A stretch of DNA of 64,000 bases from JACCZR01 sp963844805 (GCA_963844805.1 CAWJPU010000012.1:1-64000), one strand, 5' to 3'. Counted from the stretch's first letter, positions 41,163-50,774 are shown. Notes: a model not told the origin generated them from the sequence alone. Made by a program: numbers and translations.

Positions 41163-42563
41163 CTAACCGACGCTGCCGACCATCTCCAGCTGGATCAGCC
41201 GGTTCAGCTCGACGGCGTACTCCATCGGCAGCTCCTTCGTCACCGGCTCGATGAAGCCGTTGACGATCATCGAGGCCGCCTCCTCCTCGGAGAGGCCGCG
41301 CGACTGCAGGTAGAACAGCTGCTCGTCGGAGATCTTGCCGACCACGGCCTCGTGGGCCACGGTGACGTGCGGGTTCTGGATCTGGATGTCGGGCCAGGTG
41401 TCCGAGCGCGAGCGGTCGTCCATCATCAGGCCGTCGCACTGGACGTGGGACTTGGAGCCCTGCGAGTTGTGGCCCATCCGGACCAGCCCGCGGTAGCCCA
41501 TGATCCCGCCGTCCTTGGAGATCGACTTGGCGAGGATGTTCGACGTCGTGTTCGGCGCGAGGTGCAGCACCTTGGCGCCGGTGTCCTTCCACACGTCACC
41601 CGAGGCCACGCCGACGTTCAGGTGGTCGGCCCGCGCGTGCTCGCCCATCAGGAACGAGCCCGGGTAGAGCATCACCTTCTTGGCGCCCATGGAGCCGCCG
41701 ACCCACTCGACGGTGCCCTCGGCGTCCACGATGGCCCGCTTGGTGTTCAGGTTGAAGACGTCCTTCGACCAGTTCTGGACCGTCGTGTAGCGGGCCTTGG
41801 CGCCCTCCTTCACGAAGATCTCCACCACGGCGGAGTGCATCGAGTTGGCCGAGTAGGTCTGCGCCGTGCAGCCCTCGATGTAGTTCACCTCGGAGCCCTC
41901 GTCGGCGATGATCAGCGTGTGCTCGAAGGTGCCCTCGCCTGAGCCCTCCATGCGGAAGTAGGCCTGCAGCGGCAGGTCGACCTTCACGCCCTTGGGCACG
42001 TAGAGGAACGAGCCGCCCGACCACACCGCGCCGTGCAGCGCCGAGAACTTGTTGTCCTGCGGCGGCACGCACTTGGTCATGAAGTAGGGCTCGACGAGCT
42101 CGGGGTACTCGACCACGGCCGTGTCCATCGCGCAGAAGATGATCCCGAGGTCCGCGTACTCCTTCTTGAGGCCCTCGTAGAAGGGCTCCTGGCGCCACAC
42201 CCCGACCACGCCGGCCAGGTGCTCGCGCTCGGCCTGCGGGATGCCGAGCTTCTCGAAGGTGTCCTTCTGCTCGTCCGGGACGTCGTCCCAGGAGTCGTAC
42301 TTGCCCGCCGTGGGCGGGGAGTACAGGACCAGGTCGCTGAGGTCGAGGTCGCTCAGGTCGACGCCCCACGTGGGGATCGGCTTGCGCTCGAAGATCTCGT
42401 AGGACTTCAGCCGGCGCTCGCGCATCCAGTCGGGCTCGTCCTTGATCCTCGACAGCTCGTCGATGACCTCGCGCGAGATGCCCTTCTTGGCGATCAGCTG
42501 GCCCTGATCGTCCTCTGCGATCGCGCTGGGCTTGGCGATTCTCGTCTTGTCAGTGGCTGCCAT
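41163..42563 (-). CDS. sufB: Fe-S cluster assembly scaffold SufB
   Basis: A 466-residue protein matching SufB throughout: KPIPTWGVDLSDLDL, IIFCAMDTAVVEYPELVEPYF, GGSFLYVPKGVKVDLPLQAYFRM, EGCTAQTYSANSMHSAVVEIFV and the C-terminal GKISDEQLFYLQSRGLSEEEAASMIVNGFIEP. It forms the SufBCD complex that builds [Fe-S] clusters from SufS sulfur. The gene is separated from sufCDSU by three other genes, which is unusual. A ribosome site CTGGGGTAAC precedes ATG 42563, behind a small CAGGA/TCCTG palindrome. Confidence 0.96.
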   Translation of the reverse strand: MAATDKTRIAKPSAIAEDDQGQLIAKKGISREVIDELSRIKDEPDWMRERRLKSYEIFERKPIPTWGVDLSDLDLSDLVLYSPPTAGKYDSWDDVPDEQKDTFEKLGIPQAEREHLAGVVGVWRQEPFYEGLKKEYADLGIIFCAMDTAVVEYPELVEPYFMTKCVPPQDNKFSALHGAVWSGGSFLYVPKGVKVDLPLQAYFRMEGSGEGTFEHTLIIADEGSEVNYIEGCTAQTYSANSMHSAVVEIFVKEGAKARYTTVQNWSKDVFNLNTKRAIVDAEGTVEWVGGSMGAKKVMLYPGSFLMGEHARADHLNVGVASGDVWKDTGAKVLHLAPNTTSNILAKSISKDGGIMGYRGLVRMGHNSQGSKSHVQCDGLMMDDRSRSDTWPDIQIQNPHVTVAHEAVVGKISDEQLFYLQSRGLSEEEAASMIVNGFIEPVTKELPMEYAVELNRLIQLEMVGSVG

Positions 42564-42640
42564 TCAGTTACCCCAGGAATCCTGTTCGGGTGAGTCGGAT
42601 ATCGGCCTCCGAGTCTAGCGCTGTGGTTGGATGCCCGACC

Positions 42641-42941
42641 ATGAAGCTATACGTCTGTTACGGCACCTTCAACGCCGCCCCGCGACCCGGGGGCCATCCC
42701 TGCGGAGTGGCTCATCAGGCCCTGCGAGGAGGCCGGCTACGAGCCGGAGGTCATCAAGTCCTACGGATGGGGGATTCTTCCCGATTTCCTCAATCCCTCA
42801 AGGGGCCGGCGCGAGGTCCGCGAGATGACGGGGTCGAGCACGGTCCCGGTGCTGGTCACCGACGACGGCGAGGTGATCCAGGAGTCGCGCGAGATCAAGA
42901 AGTGGGCTGAGGCGCACCCCGCCGCGGCGAGCGCTCCGTAG
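42641..42941 (+). CDS. Glutaredoxin/GST N-domain-like protein (frameshifted here)
   Basis: About 99 residues once one extra base near 42727-42728 is removed. MKLYVCYGTF opens the fold, RPGGHPCGVAHQALREAGYEPEV gives the helix, and SSTVPVLVTDDGEVIQESREIKKWAEAHPA is the classic cis-Pro and glutathione-binding end of GST N-terminal domains. There is no C-terminal helical domain. The single cysteine in GGHPC may be redox-active. It is followed immediately by the VOC-protein gene (GTG directly after TAG), so the two are likely co-transcribed. Confidence 0.7.
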
Positions 42942-43331
42942 GTGTTCGACCGGCTCGACTTCGTCTACCTGCCCAGCGACGACGTCGCCGCCGACATCGA
43001 GCACTACACCGCCGGCCTGGGCGCCGAGCTGGTCTTCGCGATCGAGCGCTTCGGCACCCGCGTCGCGATGGTGCGCGCGGACCCCGAGGGGCCGGCGCTG
43101 CTGCTCGCCGAGCACTTGGAGGGCGAGCGGCCGATCCTGATCTTCCGCGTCGCCGACCTCGAGGCCGCGAGCGCCGAGCTGCGGGCGCGCGGCGTCGAGC
43201 TGGGGGCGGCGTTCGGGATGCCGTACGGGCACGGCGTCCAGCTGGCGATGCCGGGCCCTCAGCGTCTGGCGATCTACGAGCGAAGCCGCGGCGAGCGCGG
43301 CGACGGCCTGGCGGGCCGCAGGGACTTCTAA
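42942..43331 (+). CDS. VOC (glyoxalase/bleomycin resistance)-family protein
   Basis: A 129-residue VOC-fold protein. It has the opening LDFVYLPSDDVAADIEHYTAGLGAELVF with its D-x-x-x-x-x-x-F/Y-Y-x-x-x-L-G pattern, the mid strand GPALLLAEHLEG, ILIFRVADLEAASAELRARGVELG, and a terminal PGPQRLAIYERS with a glutamate ligand position. VOC proteins bind metals and small electrophiles; the ligand here is unknown. It is directly coupled to the GST-like gene, which fits detoxification. Confidence 0.82.
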   Translation: MFDRLDFVYLPSDDVAADIEHYTAGLGAELVFAIERFGTRVAMVRADPEGPALLLAEHLEGERPILIFRVADLEAASAELRARGVELGAAFGMPYGHGVQLAMPGPQRLAIYERSRGERGDGLAGRRDF

Positions 43332-43336
43332 GGCGC

Positions 43337-43713
43337 TTATGGGTCGCGCGCCTCGTCGGCGTCCGGGTAGAGCGTCATGCGGCAGATCGCGCCGTCACGC
43401 ACCTCGTAGACGGTGGCGTAGCGGGCCTGGAGCTCGACGCCGCTCTCCCGGCCGCGGCCCAGTTGGATCGCCTCGACCAGCACCCTGCCGCCGAGTCGCG
43501 AAGCTCGGTGATCTCCTCCCGCCAGTCGGCGAGTCGCATCCACTCGCCGATCAGCCGGGCTAGCTCGTCCCGCCCCCGCCCGAACCCGGCGTCGACCCGG
43601 CGACGGAGGTCGATCTCTACGTCGGGCGAGAAGCACTCCAGCGCCTCCTCGGCCTCGCCGCGGTGGAAGTGCCCGAGCATGCGCTCGACCACCTCGATGT
43701 CCGCCTGCGACAT
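43337..43713 (-). CDS. SnoaL/NTF2-like protein (frameshifted here)
   Basis: The sequence reads MSQADIEVVERMLGHFHRGEAEEALECFSPDVEID, the standard SnoaL-like opening, then RGRDELARLIGEWMRL and, after a one-base loss near 43493-43497, LGGRVLVEAIQLGRG...YATVYEVRDGAICRMTLYPDADEA. The total is about 126 residues. The fold forms a cone with a hydrophobic pocket and includes many unrelated enzymes. Unlike the other broken genes in the window, this one lacks a base instead of having an extra one. The gap 43714-43864 holds nothing I can call. Confidence 0.72.
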
Positions 43714-43864
43714 GCCCGTATCCTGACGGCGCGCGCGAGCAGGGGGAGGGTCGCGGTCGTGGGTGCCTGCTCGCGCTGATCGTGCCGGTGGCCCGCTCGC
43801 GCCTGAGCCTGCCGCGCCCGTTGCGCCGCAAGCGCCTGCGCACCTGGCGCGGCCAGCGCGCGGG

Positions 43865-44245
43865 CTACTCGGGCCAGGACGCGTCGCCCGTGGAGGCGCC
43901 GCGCATGACCTTCAGCGACAGCAGCGCGCACTTGCGCCGGGTGGGGGAGATGTCGATCCCCAGCAGGTCGATCAGCCACTCGGCGCTCAGCTCGGGCAGC
44001 TCGTCCACTCGCTTGCCGATCAGCTCGTCGGAGACGATCGAGGCCGCCGCCTGGGAGATCGCGCAGCCCTGGCCGTGGAAGCGCAGGTCGGCGACCCTGC
44101 CGTCCTCGACCTTTACGTGCACGCCTAGCTCGTCGCCGCAGAGCGGGTTGTGGTCGTGCCAGTCGAGGTCGTGGGGCTCGAGCGTCCCGAAGTTCCGCGG
44201 GTGCTTGTAGTGGTCGAGGATGTAGTCGCGGTAGAGCGCGTCCAC
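43865..44245 (-). CDS. sufU: SufU zinc-dependent sulfurtransferase (NifU-like)
   Basis: A 126-residue SufU. The conserved ligands are C36 and D38 in NPLCGDE, C61 in GQGCAIS and C106 in RRKCALL, matching the zinc site of Bacillus-type SufU. SufU takes the persulfide from SufS by zinc-ligand exchange and passes it to SufB. Opening LYRDYILDHYKHPRN is typical. GTG at 44245 overlaps the last base of the sufS stop. It is the last gene of the operon. Confidence 0.93.
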   Translation of the reverse strand: MDALYRDYILDHYKHPRNFGTLEPHDLDWHDHNPLCGDELGVHVKVEDGRVADLRFHGQGCAISQAAASIVSDELIGKRVDELPELSAEWLIDLLGIDISPTRRKCALLSLKVMRGASTGDASWPE

Positions 44246-45483
44246 TAGAGCCCGAACACCTCCCGTGCCGTCTTGAGCGCGTCCACCAGGCGGTCGATCT
44301 CCTCGCGTGCGTTGTAGACGTGGAAGCTTGCCCGGGCGGTGGCGCCCACGCCCAGGCTGTGCATCAGAGGCTGGGCGCAGTGGTGGCCGGCGCGGACGCA
44401 GACGGCCTCGCGGTCGCAGATCTCGGCGATGTCGTGCGGGTGGATCCCCTCGATCGCGAACGAGACCACGCCGCCGCGCCGATCCAGCGCGCTGGGGCCG
44501 AACAGCTTGATGTCGTCGACCTCGGGCAGGCGCTCGAGGGCGTAGGCCGTGAGGTCGCGCTCGTGCGCACGGACCCTGTCCATGCCGAGCGCTGCCAGGT
44601 AGTCCACCGCCCGGCCTAGCCCCACCGCCTCGGTCGCCGCGGATGTGCCGGCCTCGAACTTGTAGGGCAGGTCGTTCCAGGTCGAGTGCTCGCGCTCGAC
44701 ACGCGAGATCATGTGCCCGCCCCCGAGGAAGGGCGGCATCGCCTCGAGGAGCTCGCGGCGCCCGTGCAGCAGCCCGATGGTGGGGCCGAGCGCCTTGTGG
44801 CCGGTCCAGGCGTAGAAGTCCGCGTCGATCGTGCTCAGGTCCACCGGGAGCTGTGGAACGGCCTGCGAGCCGTCCACCAACGTGACCGCGCCCACCGTCC
44901 GGGCGTGCCGGACGATCTCCTCGACCGGGTTGACCGTGCCCAAAACGTTGGAGATGTGGGCGACCGCCACCAGCTTCACCCGGCCCTCCGCCAGTACCGA
45001 GTCGAGCTCGTCCAGCGACAGCTCGCCCTCCTCGTTGACCGACAGGTAGCGCAGCGTCGCCCCGCGCTCCTCGCACAGGATCTGCCAGGGCACGATGTTC
45101 GAGTGGTGCTCCATCTCGGTGATGAGCACCTCGTCGCCGGCGGCGACATTCGCGCGCCCCCAGGTGTAGGCGACCAGGTTGATCGCCTCGGTGGCGTTGC
45201 GCGTGAAGATCGAGCAGGCCGGCTCGGCGCCGAGGAAGCGGGCAATTCGGTCGCGCGCCGACTCGAAGGCCTCGGTCGACTCCCGCGCCAGCTCGTACAC
45301 GCCCCGGTGGATCGGGGCGTAGGACTCGCTCTGGAAGCGATCCATGGCCTCGATCACCTGCTTGGGCCGCTGGGAGGTGGCCGCCGAGTCGAGGTAGGCC
45401 ACGCGCTTCCCGAGGAACTCCCGGCCGAGCACGGGGAAGTCGGCGCGGACGTCGACCAGCGGCTCGGTGGCAGTGGGGGTCAC
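44245..45483 (-). CDS. sufS: Cysteine desulfurase SufS
   Basis: A 412-residue group II desulfurase using PLP. It contains YLDSAATSQRPKQVIEAM, the PLP lysine in YAWTGHKALGPTIG (about residue 231), and the active-site cysteine in RAGHHCAQPLM (about 369). TEMEHHSNIVPWQ is the PLP-stacking His region. It converts cysteine to alanine plus enzyme persulfide. GTG at 45483 overlaps the sufD stop and has a strong ribosome site, CGGAGGTAAT, which lies at the edge of repeat element B. Confidence 0.95.
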   Translation of the reverse strand: MTPTATEPLVDVRADFPVLGREFLGKRVAYLDSAATSQRPKQVIEAMDRFQSESYAPIHRGVYELARESTEAFESARDRIARFLGAEPACSIFTRNATEAINLVAYTWGRANVAAGDEVLITEMEHHSNIVPWQILCEERGATLRYLSVNEEGELSLDELDSVLAEGRVKLVAVAHISNVLGTVNPVEEIVRHARTVGAVTLVDGSQAVPQLPVDLSTIDADFYAWTGHKALGPTIGLLHGRRELLEAMPPFLGGGHMISRVEREHSTWNDLPYKFEAGTSAATEAVGLGRAVDYLAALGMDRVRAHERDLTAYALERLPEVDDIKLFGPSALDRRGGVVSFAIEGIHPHDIAEICDREAVCVRAGHHCAQPLMHSLGVGATARASFHVYNAREEIDRLVDALKTAREVFGL

Positions 45484-46809
45484 CGGATTACCTCCGCGGG
45501 GCTTCCAGCCCCGCGTCCCGAGTCGGACGCCCGGCCTCCGGCCGTGCGATCGGAGATGAACTCGCGCACCTGGTCCTCGGCCGACGCCAGCTTGTCGGCG
45601 ATGCGCCGGCGCACGAGCTCCTCGAGCCCGGGGTCGTCGAGGCGCATGACGACCTCCTCGAAGTAGCCCTCCACCAGCACCCGCACCGCCTCGGCGCGTG
45701 AGATGCCGCGGGTCTCCATGTAGAAGATCTGCTCCTCGTCGAGCTCGCCCACGGTGCCGCCGTGCGAGGCCGACACGTTGTCGACCTCCACGATCAGCGA
45801 CGGGATCGCGTCGCCCTTGGCCTTCTGCGACAGCAGCATGGAGTGCGTCTGCAGGTACGTGTGGGTCTCGCTCGCCCTCGGGACGATGTGGATCAGGCCC
45901 TCGTACGACGCGCGCGACTCGCCGGTCAGCGCGCCCTTCCAGACGGTGTCGCCGGTGGTGTGGCCCGCCTCGTGCTTGTCCGAGGTGAACAGGTCGAGGT
46001 GCTCGTCGCGCTCGGTGAAGTACAGCCCCGAGTGGCGCATGTCCGAGCCCTCCTCGGCGGTGATGATGTCCAGCGTCTGCTTGGTCAGGTGGCCGCCGAG
46101 GTGGACGGGGACCCACTTCACCCGCGCGTCGCGCGCGACCTCGACGCGCTTCACCGAGACGTCGTGCACCTCGCCGCGGCCCCAGTCCTGGTAGTGCGCC
46201 AGGTCGACCTGGGCGCCCGGCCGGGCGTACAGCTCGAAGGCGCCGGCGTGCAGCGCCTGGCCCTCGATCTCGGGCGCCAGGCAGTACTCGCGGATCTTGC
46301 ACTCGGAATGCTCACCGATCACGGCCAGCGTGTGCGCGTACTGCGCGGTGCCGGGCTCGTCGATCAGGTACACGACCTGGATCGGCTTCTCGAGCTGCGT
46401 GTTCTTCGGGACGTGTACGAACGCGCCGCCGGTCCAGAAGGCCGCGTTGGCGGCCGCGAACTTGCCCTCGTCGACGGGCAGGCGCCTGCCCAGCCACGGC
46501 TCGACCAGGTCGGGATGCTCCTCGACCGCCTGCTCCAGCGAGGTGACCGTGACGCTCGGGTCGTCGCAGTGCGCGTAGATCACGCTGGCGCCGCGCTGGA
46601 CGATCAGGCCCGCGTGCTCCTCGTCTCCGAGGTGCTCGCGCACGATGTCGGGCAGCTCGTCCACGGCGTCGTAGCGGCGCGGCTCCAGGGCATCGAGGTC
46701 GAGCTTGCGCAGGCTCGTGGTCCAGAAGCCCGAGCGCCGCCAGGTGGGGACGGGCTCGGCCTCGTAGGCCTCGAGCGCCTTCGCCCGGCGCTCTTCGAGG
46801 AAGGAGGGC

Positions 46810-46817
<8 letters not shown>
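45480..46817 (-). CDS. sufD: Fe-S cluster assembly protein SufD
   Basis: A 445-residue partner of SufB and SufC. The beta-helix core includes GGAFVHVPKNTQLEKPIQVVYLI, EHSECKIREYCLAPEIEGQ, HLGGHLTKQTLDIITAEEGSDMRHSG and SDKHEAGHTTGDTVWKGALTGESRASYEGLIHI. The C-terminal HGGTVGELDEEQIFYMETRGISRAEAVRVLVEGYF is conserved. The last ~25 residues are encoded by repeat element B and look appended (TAGGRASDSGRGAGSPAEVIR). The GTG start lies inside the sufC end, an 8-bp overlap. Confidence 0.94.
45495..45544. repeat. Tandem GGA-loop hairpin element, copy B
   Basis: Hairpin 1 (45495-45515) is CGCGGGGC-TTCCA-GCCCCGCG and hairpin 2 (45532-45544) is CGGCC-TCC-GGCCG, 16 bases apart. On the minus strand the loops read TGGAA and GGA, and GAGGTAAT follows at once. 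It lies inside the 3' coding end of sufD and ends 11 bases before the sufS start, so it has been absorbed into a reading frame. Confidence 0.7.
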
Positions 46818-47555
<738 letters not shown>

Positions 47556-47559
<4 letters not shown>

Positions 47560-48002
47560 ACGGGGGTGGGGCTCCTAGTCAGATCGGCAAGGGTCATGTC
47601 GGACAGCGTGCGGACGATCGATCCCTGCACGCGGGTCCACAGCAGCTTGGTCGGGCACGGCTCGTGCCCGGGGTCGCCGTCGCGTACGCATACGAGACGG
47701 CCGTCGGCGTCGGCGGTGATGCACTCGATGGGGGCGATCTCGCCCTCCAACGCGCGCACCACCTCGGCCATGGTGATGGCCTCCGCGGGCCGCGCGAGCG
47801 AGTAGCCGCCACGCGCGCCGCGGCGCGATTCCACCAGGCCCTCGCGGCGCAGCCGCTGGACCAGGTGCTCGAGGTAGGCGAGGGGCAGGCCCTCGGCTTC
47901 GGCGATGGAGCCGAGGGCGACCGGCGCGTCGTCGTCGCGCTTGGCCAGGTGCGCCATCACGCGCACCCCGTACTCGGCTTTGGTGGAGAACATCATTTGC
48001 AT
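47556..48002 (-). CDS. Rrf2-family transcriptional regulator, probable Fe-S sensor of the suf operon
   Basis: A 148-residue Rrf2 protein. It opens with MFSTKAEYGVRVMAHLA, then the winged HTH GSIAEAEGLPLAYLEHLVQRLRREGLVESRRGARGGYSLAR. Three cysteines, C94, C105 and C116 (with H113 nearby), suit a [2Fe-2S] cluster, but their spacing (x10, x10) is wider than the x5, x5 of IscR. It heads the suf operon and probably represses it when clusters are plentiful. ATG at 48002 is chosen; ATGs at 47996 and 47993 are alternatives. Element C lies just upstream. Confidence 0.88.
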
Positions 48003-48003
48003 C

Positions 48004-48054
48004 GGCGCCTGGAAGGCGCCATTCCTTTCGGTACCTGGGGCAGGAAGCCCCAGG
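48004..48054. repeat. Tandem GGA-loop hairpin element, copy C
   Basis: Hairpin 2-type stem GGCGCC-TGGAA-GGCGCC at 48004-48020 and hairpin 1-type stem CCTGGGGC-AGGAA-GCCCCAGG at 48034-48054 are both perfect. The gap is 13 bases, against 16 in copies A and B. GGGTAAT follows. It fills the divergent gap between the rrf2 regulator and the nucleotidyltransferase gene and may overlap the suf operator. Confidence 0.7.
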
Positions 48055-48090
48055 GGGTAATACCTACCGCGGAACTAGGATAACGGTGGC

Positions 48091-48597
48091 GTGAGCGCTC
48101 TCCCGGATGAGGTCGAGAGCTATCTCGAAGTGCTGGTCGAGCGGCTTCTCGACGGGCTCGGCGACCGGCTGGTATCCGTCTGGCTCATCGGCTCGGCGGC
48201 CATGGGCGCGTTCCGCCCGGGGGAGAGCGACCTCGACGTGGCGGTGGTCGTGACCGAGCCGCCGGAGGCGGTCCCCGGCCGCGACCTCCCGGTGCCCGCC
48301 TCCGTGTTGGAGATCGTGTTCTACGACCAGGCGCTGAACGTGGTGCTCGACCCCAATCCGGGCTCGGGCGACCACTGGTACGTGATCGACCTGGCGATCG
48401 CGCGCGAGCACGGCCGCGCCCTGTACGGCCCGTCGCCGGCCGAGCTGATCGCGCCGATCCCGCGCGAGCGGGTGCTCGCGGCGCTGGAGGCCTCCGACCG
48501 CTGGCACGCCGAGCACGAGCCCGGCAGCGCCAACGTCGAGCGGGGCCGGATGTTCCGCGAGACGGGCAGGTGGGTGCCTAAGCCGCGCTCGGGGTGA
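48091..48597 (+). CDS. Nucleotidyltransferase-domain protein, AadA-like, C-terminally short
   Basis: A 168-residue protein. The polymerase-beta-type motif is VWLIGSAAMGAFRPGESDLDVAVVV (G-S plus D-x-D), followed by ASVLEIVFYDQALNV and DHWYVIDLAIAREHGRALYGPSPAELIAPIP. This order matches aminoglycoside adenylyltransferases of the AadA type, which have about 260 residues; the helical C-terminal domain stops soon after RGRMFRETGRWV. The gene may be truncated, and activity is doubtful. GTG at 48091 follows TAGGAT by 9 bases. Confidence 0.7.
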   Translation: MSALPDEVESYLEVLVERLLDGLGDRLVSVWLIGSAAMGAFRPGESDLDVAVVVTEPPEAVPGRDLPVPASVLEIVFYDQALNVVLDPNPGSGDHWYVIDLAIAREHGRALYGPSPAELIAPIPRERVLAALEASDRWHAEHEPGSANVERGRMFRETGRWVPKPRSG

Positions 48598-48656
48598 GCT
48601 CCGCCCGCACCAGCGGCGCGACCTCGGCGAAGGTTCAGACGCCGACCCCCACCCGC

Positions 48657-49262
48657 TCAGGCCCCCTGCTCGAGCAGGCGCAGATCGTGGGCGATGCGCT
48701 CCGGCGTGGCCTGGTCGATCGGGAAGGCCACCCGCTGGCGGCCCTTCGCGTCCAACAGCACCAGGCGGCCCGTGTGCTCGAGGTTCTCCCGCTGCGGCTG
48801 CACGGAGAACCCGTTCCAGACCGGGCGGAGATCATCCCTGCTGCCGAGCGCGAAGCGCAGCCGCTTGCGCATGCGCTGCTCGGCGAGGAACCTGCGGGCG
48901 CGCGCGGGCGTGTCGCGGGGCGGATCCACGGCCACCGCGACGGCGGGCAGGTCGCGGCCCAGCTCGGCGAAGGCGCCCTTGATCACCTGGGCCTGGCCGG
49001 GGCAGGTGTCCTCGCAGGTCGTGTAGAGGAACGTGACCACGGCCGGGCGGCCGCGGAAGTCGGCCATCCGCACCCGGCGGCCCTCCTCGTCGGTCAGCGT
49101 GAAGTCCGGCGCCCGCAGTCCGGCCGGGAGCGTCGAGCCCTCGAACCGCCGTGGGCCCTCGCTGCGCTCGGCGTCGTCGCTCGCCGCGGAGGCGGCCAGG
49201 AGGACGGCGACAAGGGCGGCGACGCCCACCAGCAGCAAGGCGATCGCCAGGCGGGGGTTCAC
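48657..49262 (-). CDS. SCO1/SenC-family protein
   Basis: A 201-residue membrane-anchored thioredoxin-fold protein. The N-terminal helix is LAIALLLVGVAALVAVLLAAS. The copper motif C-x-x-x-C is TTCEDTCPGQAQVIKGAF, and the third ligand His is in LEHTGRLVLLD. The protein would deliver copper to cytochrome c oxidase outside the membrane or act in thiol chemistry. GTG at 49262. No oxidase genes are in the window. The 3' side (48598-48656) shows nothing. Confidence 0.88.
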   Translation of the reverse strand: MNPRLAIALLLVGVAALVAVLLAASAASDDAERSEGPRRFEGSTLPAGLRAPDFTLTDEEGRRVRMADFRGRPAVVTFLYTTCEDTCPGQAQVIKGAFAELGRDLPAVAVAVDPPRDTPARARRFLAEQRMRKRLRFALGSRDDLRPVWNGFSVQPQRENLEHTGRLVLLDAKGRQRVAFPIDQATPERIAHDLRLLEQGA

Positions 49263-49272
49263 CCCGCTCAGG

Positions 49273-49345
49273 CTAGGGCTCGATCAGCCGGCGTCTGATC
49301 GCATAGGGCACCAGCTCGACGCGGTCGCGCATCCCGAGCTTGCTC
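49273..49345 (-). pseudogene. 3' remnant of a LuxR-type HTH gene
   Basis: The minus strand reads SKLGMRDRVELVPYAIRRRLIEP-stop, the usual end of a LuxR/NarL DNA-binding domain (the recognition-helix tail and following helix). The frame upstream turns to SGGSSWSW and low-complexity sequence, so the receiver and most of the HTH are gone. Only about 24 codons remain. Confidence 0.5.
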
Positions 49346-49386
49346 CAGGACCAGGAACTCCCACCGCTGGCCCTGGACCTCGAGGT

Positions 49387-49422
49387 CCAGCCCGGCTGCC
49401 GGGCTGGCGCCCCGCCGGCGCG
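49387..49422. repeat. Two adjacent hairpins, possible diverged relative of the tandem hairpin element
   Basis: CCAGCCCGG-CTG-CCGGGCTGG (49387-49407) is a perfect 9-bp stem. GGCGCC-CCGCC-GGCGC overlaps and follows to about 49421. The two-stem layout recalls elements A-C, but the loops lack GGA and the TAAT flank is missing. The surrounding region 49346-49535 has no gene. Confidence 0.35.
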
Positions 49423-49535
49423 GCAATCTCGTAGAGCTCGAGGGCTTGACTGGTGTGACTGAGCGGTCGGGACGCTTCGTCAGGAGGGGCGTTGCGGCCG
49501 CTATTTTTTGGGCTGAGCCACGCTCCGCGCACCGC

Positions 49536-49551
49536 TATACTTTTTGAAGCA
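49536..49551 (+). promoter_or_regulatory. Promoter -10 and short leader of the rhodanese-ThiF gene
   Basis: TATACT at 49536-49541 is followed by TTTTGAAGCA and the ATG at 49552. The same 16-base layout, TACACT plus TTCTGAAGCG, precedes the cysM ATG at 51207. The shared sequence beyond the -10 box suggests shared control. A T-run (49504-49509) upstream could act as an UP element. Confidence 0.55.
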
Positions 49552-50736
49552 ATGCCCTCGGGAACCGATCTGATCAAGCAGGCCAAGGAGCGCATCCGCG
49601 AGGTGGACCCGCGCGAGGTGCACGACGTCGTCGACCGCCGCAACGGCGAGTACATCGTCGACGTCCGCGAGCAGACCGAGTTCGAGGAGGCCCACCTCCC
49701 GGGCGCGATCCACGTGCCTCGCGGCTACTTGGAGTCCCGGATCGAGATGGCCGTCCCTGAGAAGGACGCCCGCGTGATCCTCTACTGCGCGACCGGTCAG
49801 CGCTCGGCGCTCGCCGCCGACGACATGCAGCAGAAGCTGGGCTACGGCACGGTCGAGTCGATGACCGGCGGCATCACGCTGTGGAAGGACCGCGGATTCG
49901 ACGTCGAGGTCCCCCGCGCGCTCACCGCCGAGCAGCGCGAGCGCTACTCGCGCCACCTGCTGGTGCCGGAGATCGGCCTGGAGGGGCAGCTGAAGCTGCT
50001 GGACGCCAAGGTGCTGCTGCTGGGCGCCGGCGGGCTCGGCTCGCCGACCGCGCTCTACCTGGCCGCGGCCGGCGTGGGGACGCTCGGGATCGTGGACGAC
50101 GACGAGGTCGACCTGTCCAACCTCCAGCGCCAGGTCATCCACACCCAGGACCGCGTGGGCACCCCCAAGGTGGACTCCGCCGAGGAGTCGATCGCCGCGA
50201 TCAACCCCGACGTGAACGTGGTCAAGTACCCCGTTCGCATCGGCCCGGACAACATCATGGAGATCATCGACGGCTACGACGTCATCGTCGACGGCCTCGA
50301 CAACTTCCCCACGCGCTACCTGCTCAACGACGCCAGCGTGCGTCTGCAGATCCCCGTGGTGTCGGCCTCGATCCTGGGCTTCGACGGCCAGATCTCGGTC
50401 TTCGCCCCCTACGAGGGCCCCTGCTACCGCTGCCTCTACCCGACGCCTCCGCCCGCCGAGCTGGCCCCGTCCTGCGGCGCCAACGGCGTGCTGGGCGCGC
50501 TTCCCGGCGTGATGGGCGTGCTGCAGGCGATCGAGGTGGTCAAGCTGGTCACCGGCGCCGGTGACCCGCTCATCGGCCATCTGCTCCTCTATGAGGCGCT
50601 CGGCACGAGCTTCACCGACCTCAAGGTCCAGCGCGACCCCGACTGCCCGATCTGCTCGCGCGACCCGAGCGAGATCACCGAGGAAGAGATGGGCGTCTTC
50701 CCGGACTACGAGCAGTTCTGCGCCGCAGCGGGCTAG
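49552..50736 (+). CDS. Rhodanese-ThiF/MoeB fusion, sulfur-carrier adenylyl/sulfurtransferase
   Basis: A 394-residue protein. The N-terminal rhodanese domain (residues 15-120) has its persulfide cysteine in LYCATGQRS. The C-terminal E1-like domain shows VLLLGAGGLGSPTALYLAAAGVGTLGIVDDDEVDLSNLQRQ, IVDGLDNFPTRYL and two zinc C-x-x-C pairs, CYRC and CPIC. It would adenylate the Gly-Gly end of the CysO-like protein encoded next and add sulfur. In MoeZ the rhodanese is at the C-terminus, so the domain order here is reversed. Confidence 0.9.
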   Translation: MPSGTDLIKQAKERIREVDPREVHDVVDRRNGEYIVDVREQTEFEEAHLPGAIHVPRGYLESRIEMAVPEKDARVILYCATGQRSALAADDMQQKLGYGTVESMTGGITLWKDRGFDVEVPRALTAEQRERYSRHLLVPEIGLEGQLKLLDAKVLLLGAGGLGSPTALYLAAAGVGTLGIVDDDEVDLSNLQRQVIHTQDRVGTPKVDSAEESIAAINPDVNVVKYPVRIGPDNIMEIIDGYDVIVDGLDNFPTRYLLNDASVRLQIPVVSASILGFDGQISVFAPYEGPCYRCLYPTPPPAELAPSCGANGVLGALPGVMGVLQAIEVVKLVTGAGDPLIGHLLLYEALGTSFTDLKVQRDPDCPICSRDPSEITEEEMGVFPDYEQFCAAAG

Positions 50737-50774
50737 CCGGCTGCGAACACCCGCCGGCCTCCGTCCTCGCCGCA

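Noticed and set aside
43714..43864. A small hydrophobic plus-strand ORF (LLALIVPVARSRLSL) before the sufU stop
   Set aside because: No start with a ribosome site, runs antisense into sufU, and no similarity to a known family.
49387..49422. A fourth copy of the tandem hairpin element
   Set aside because: Two hairpins are present, but the loops lack GGA, the stems overlap, and there is no TAAT flank.
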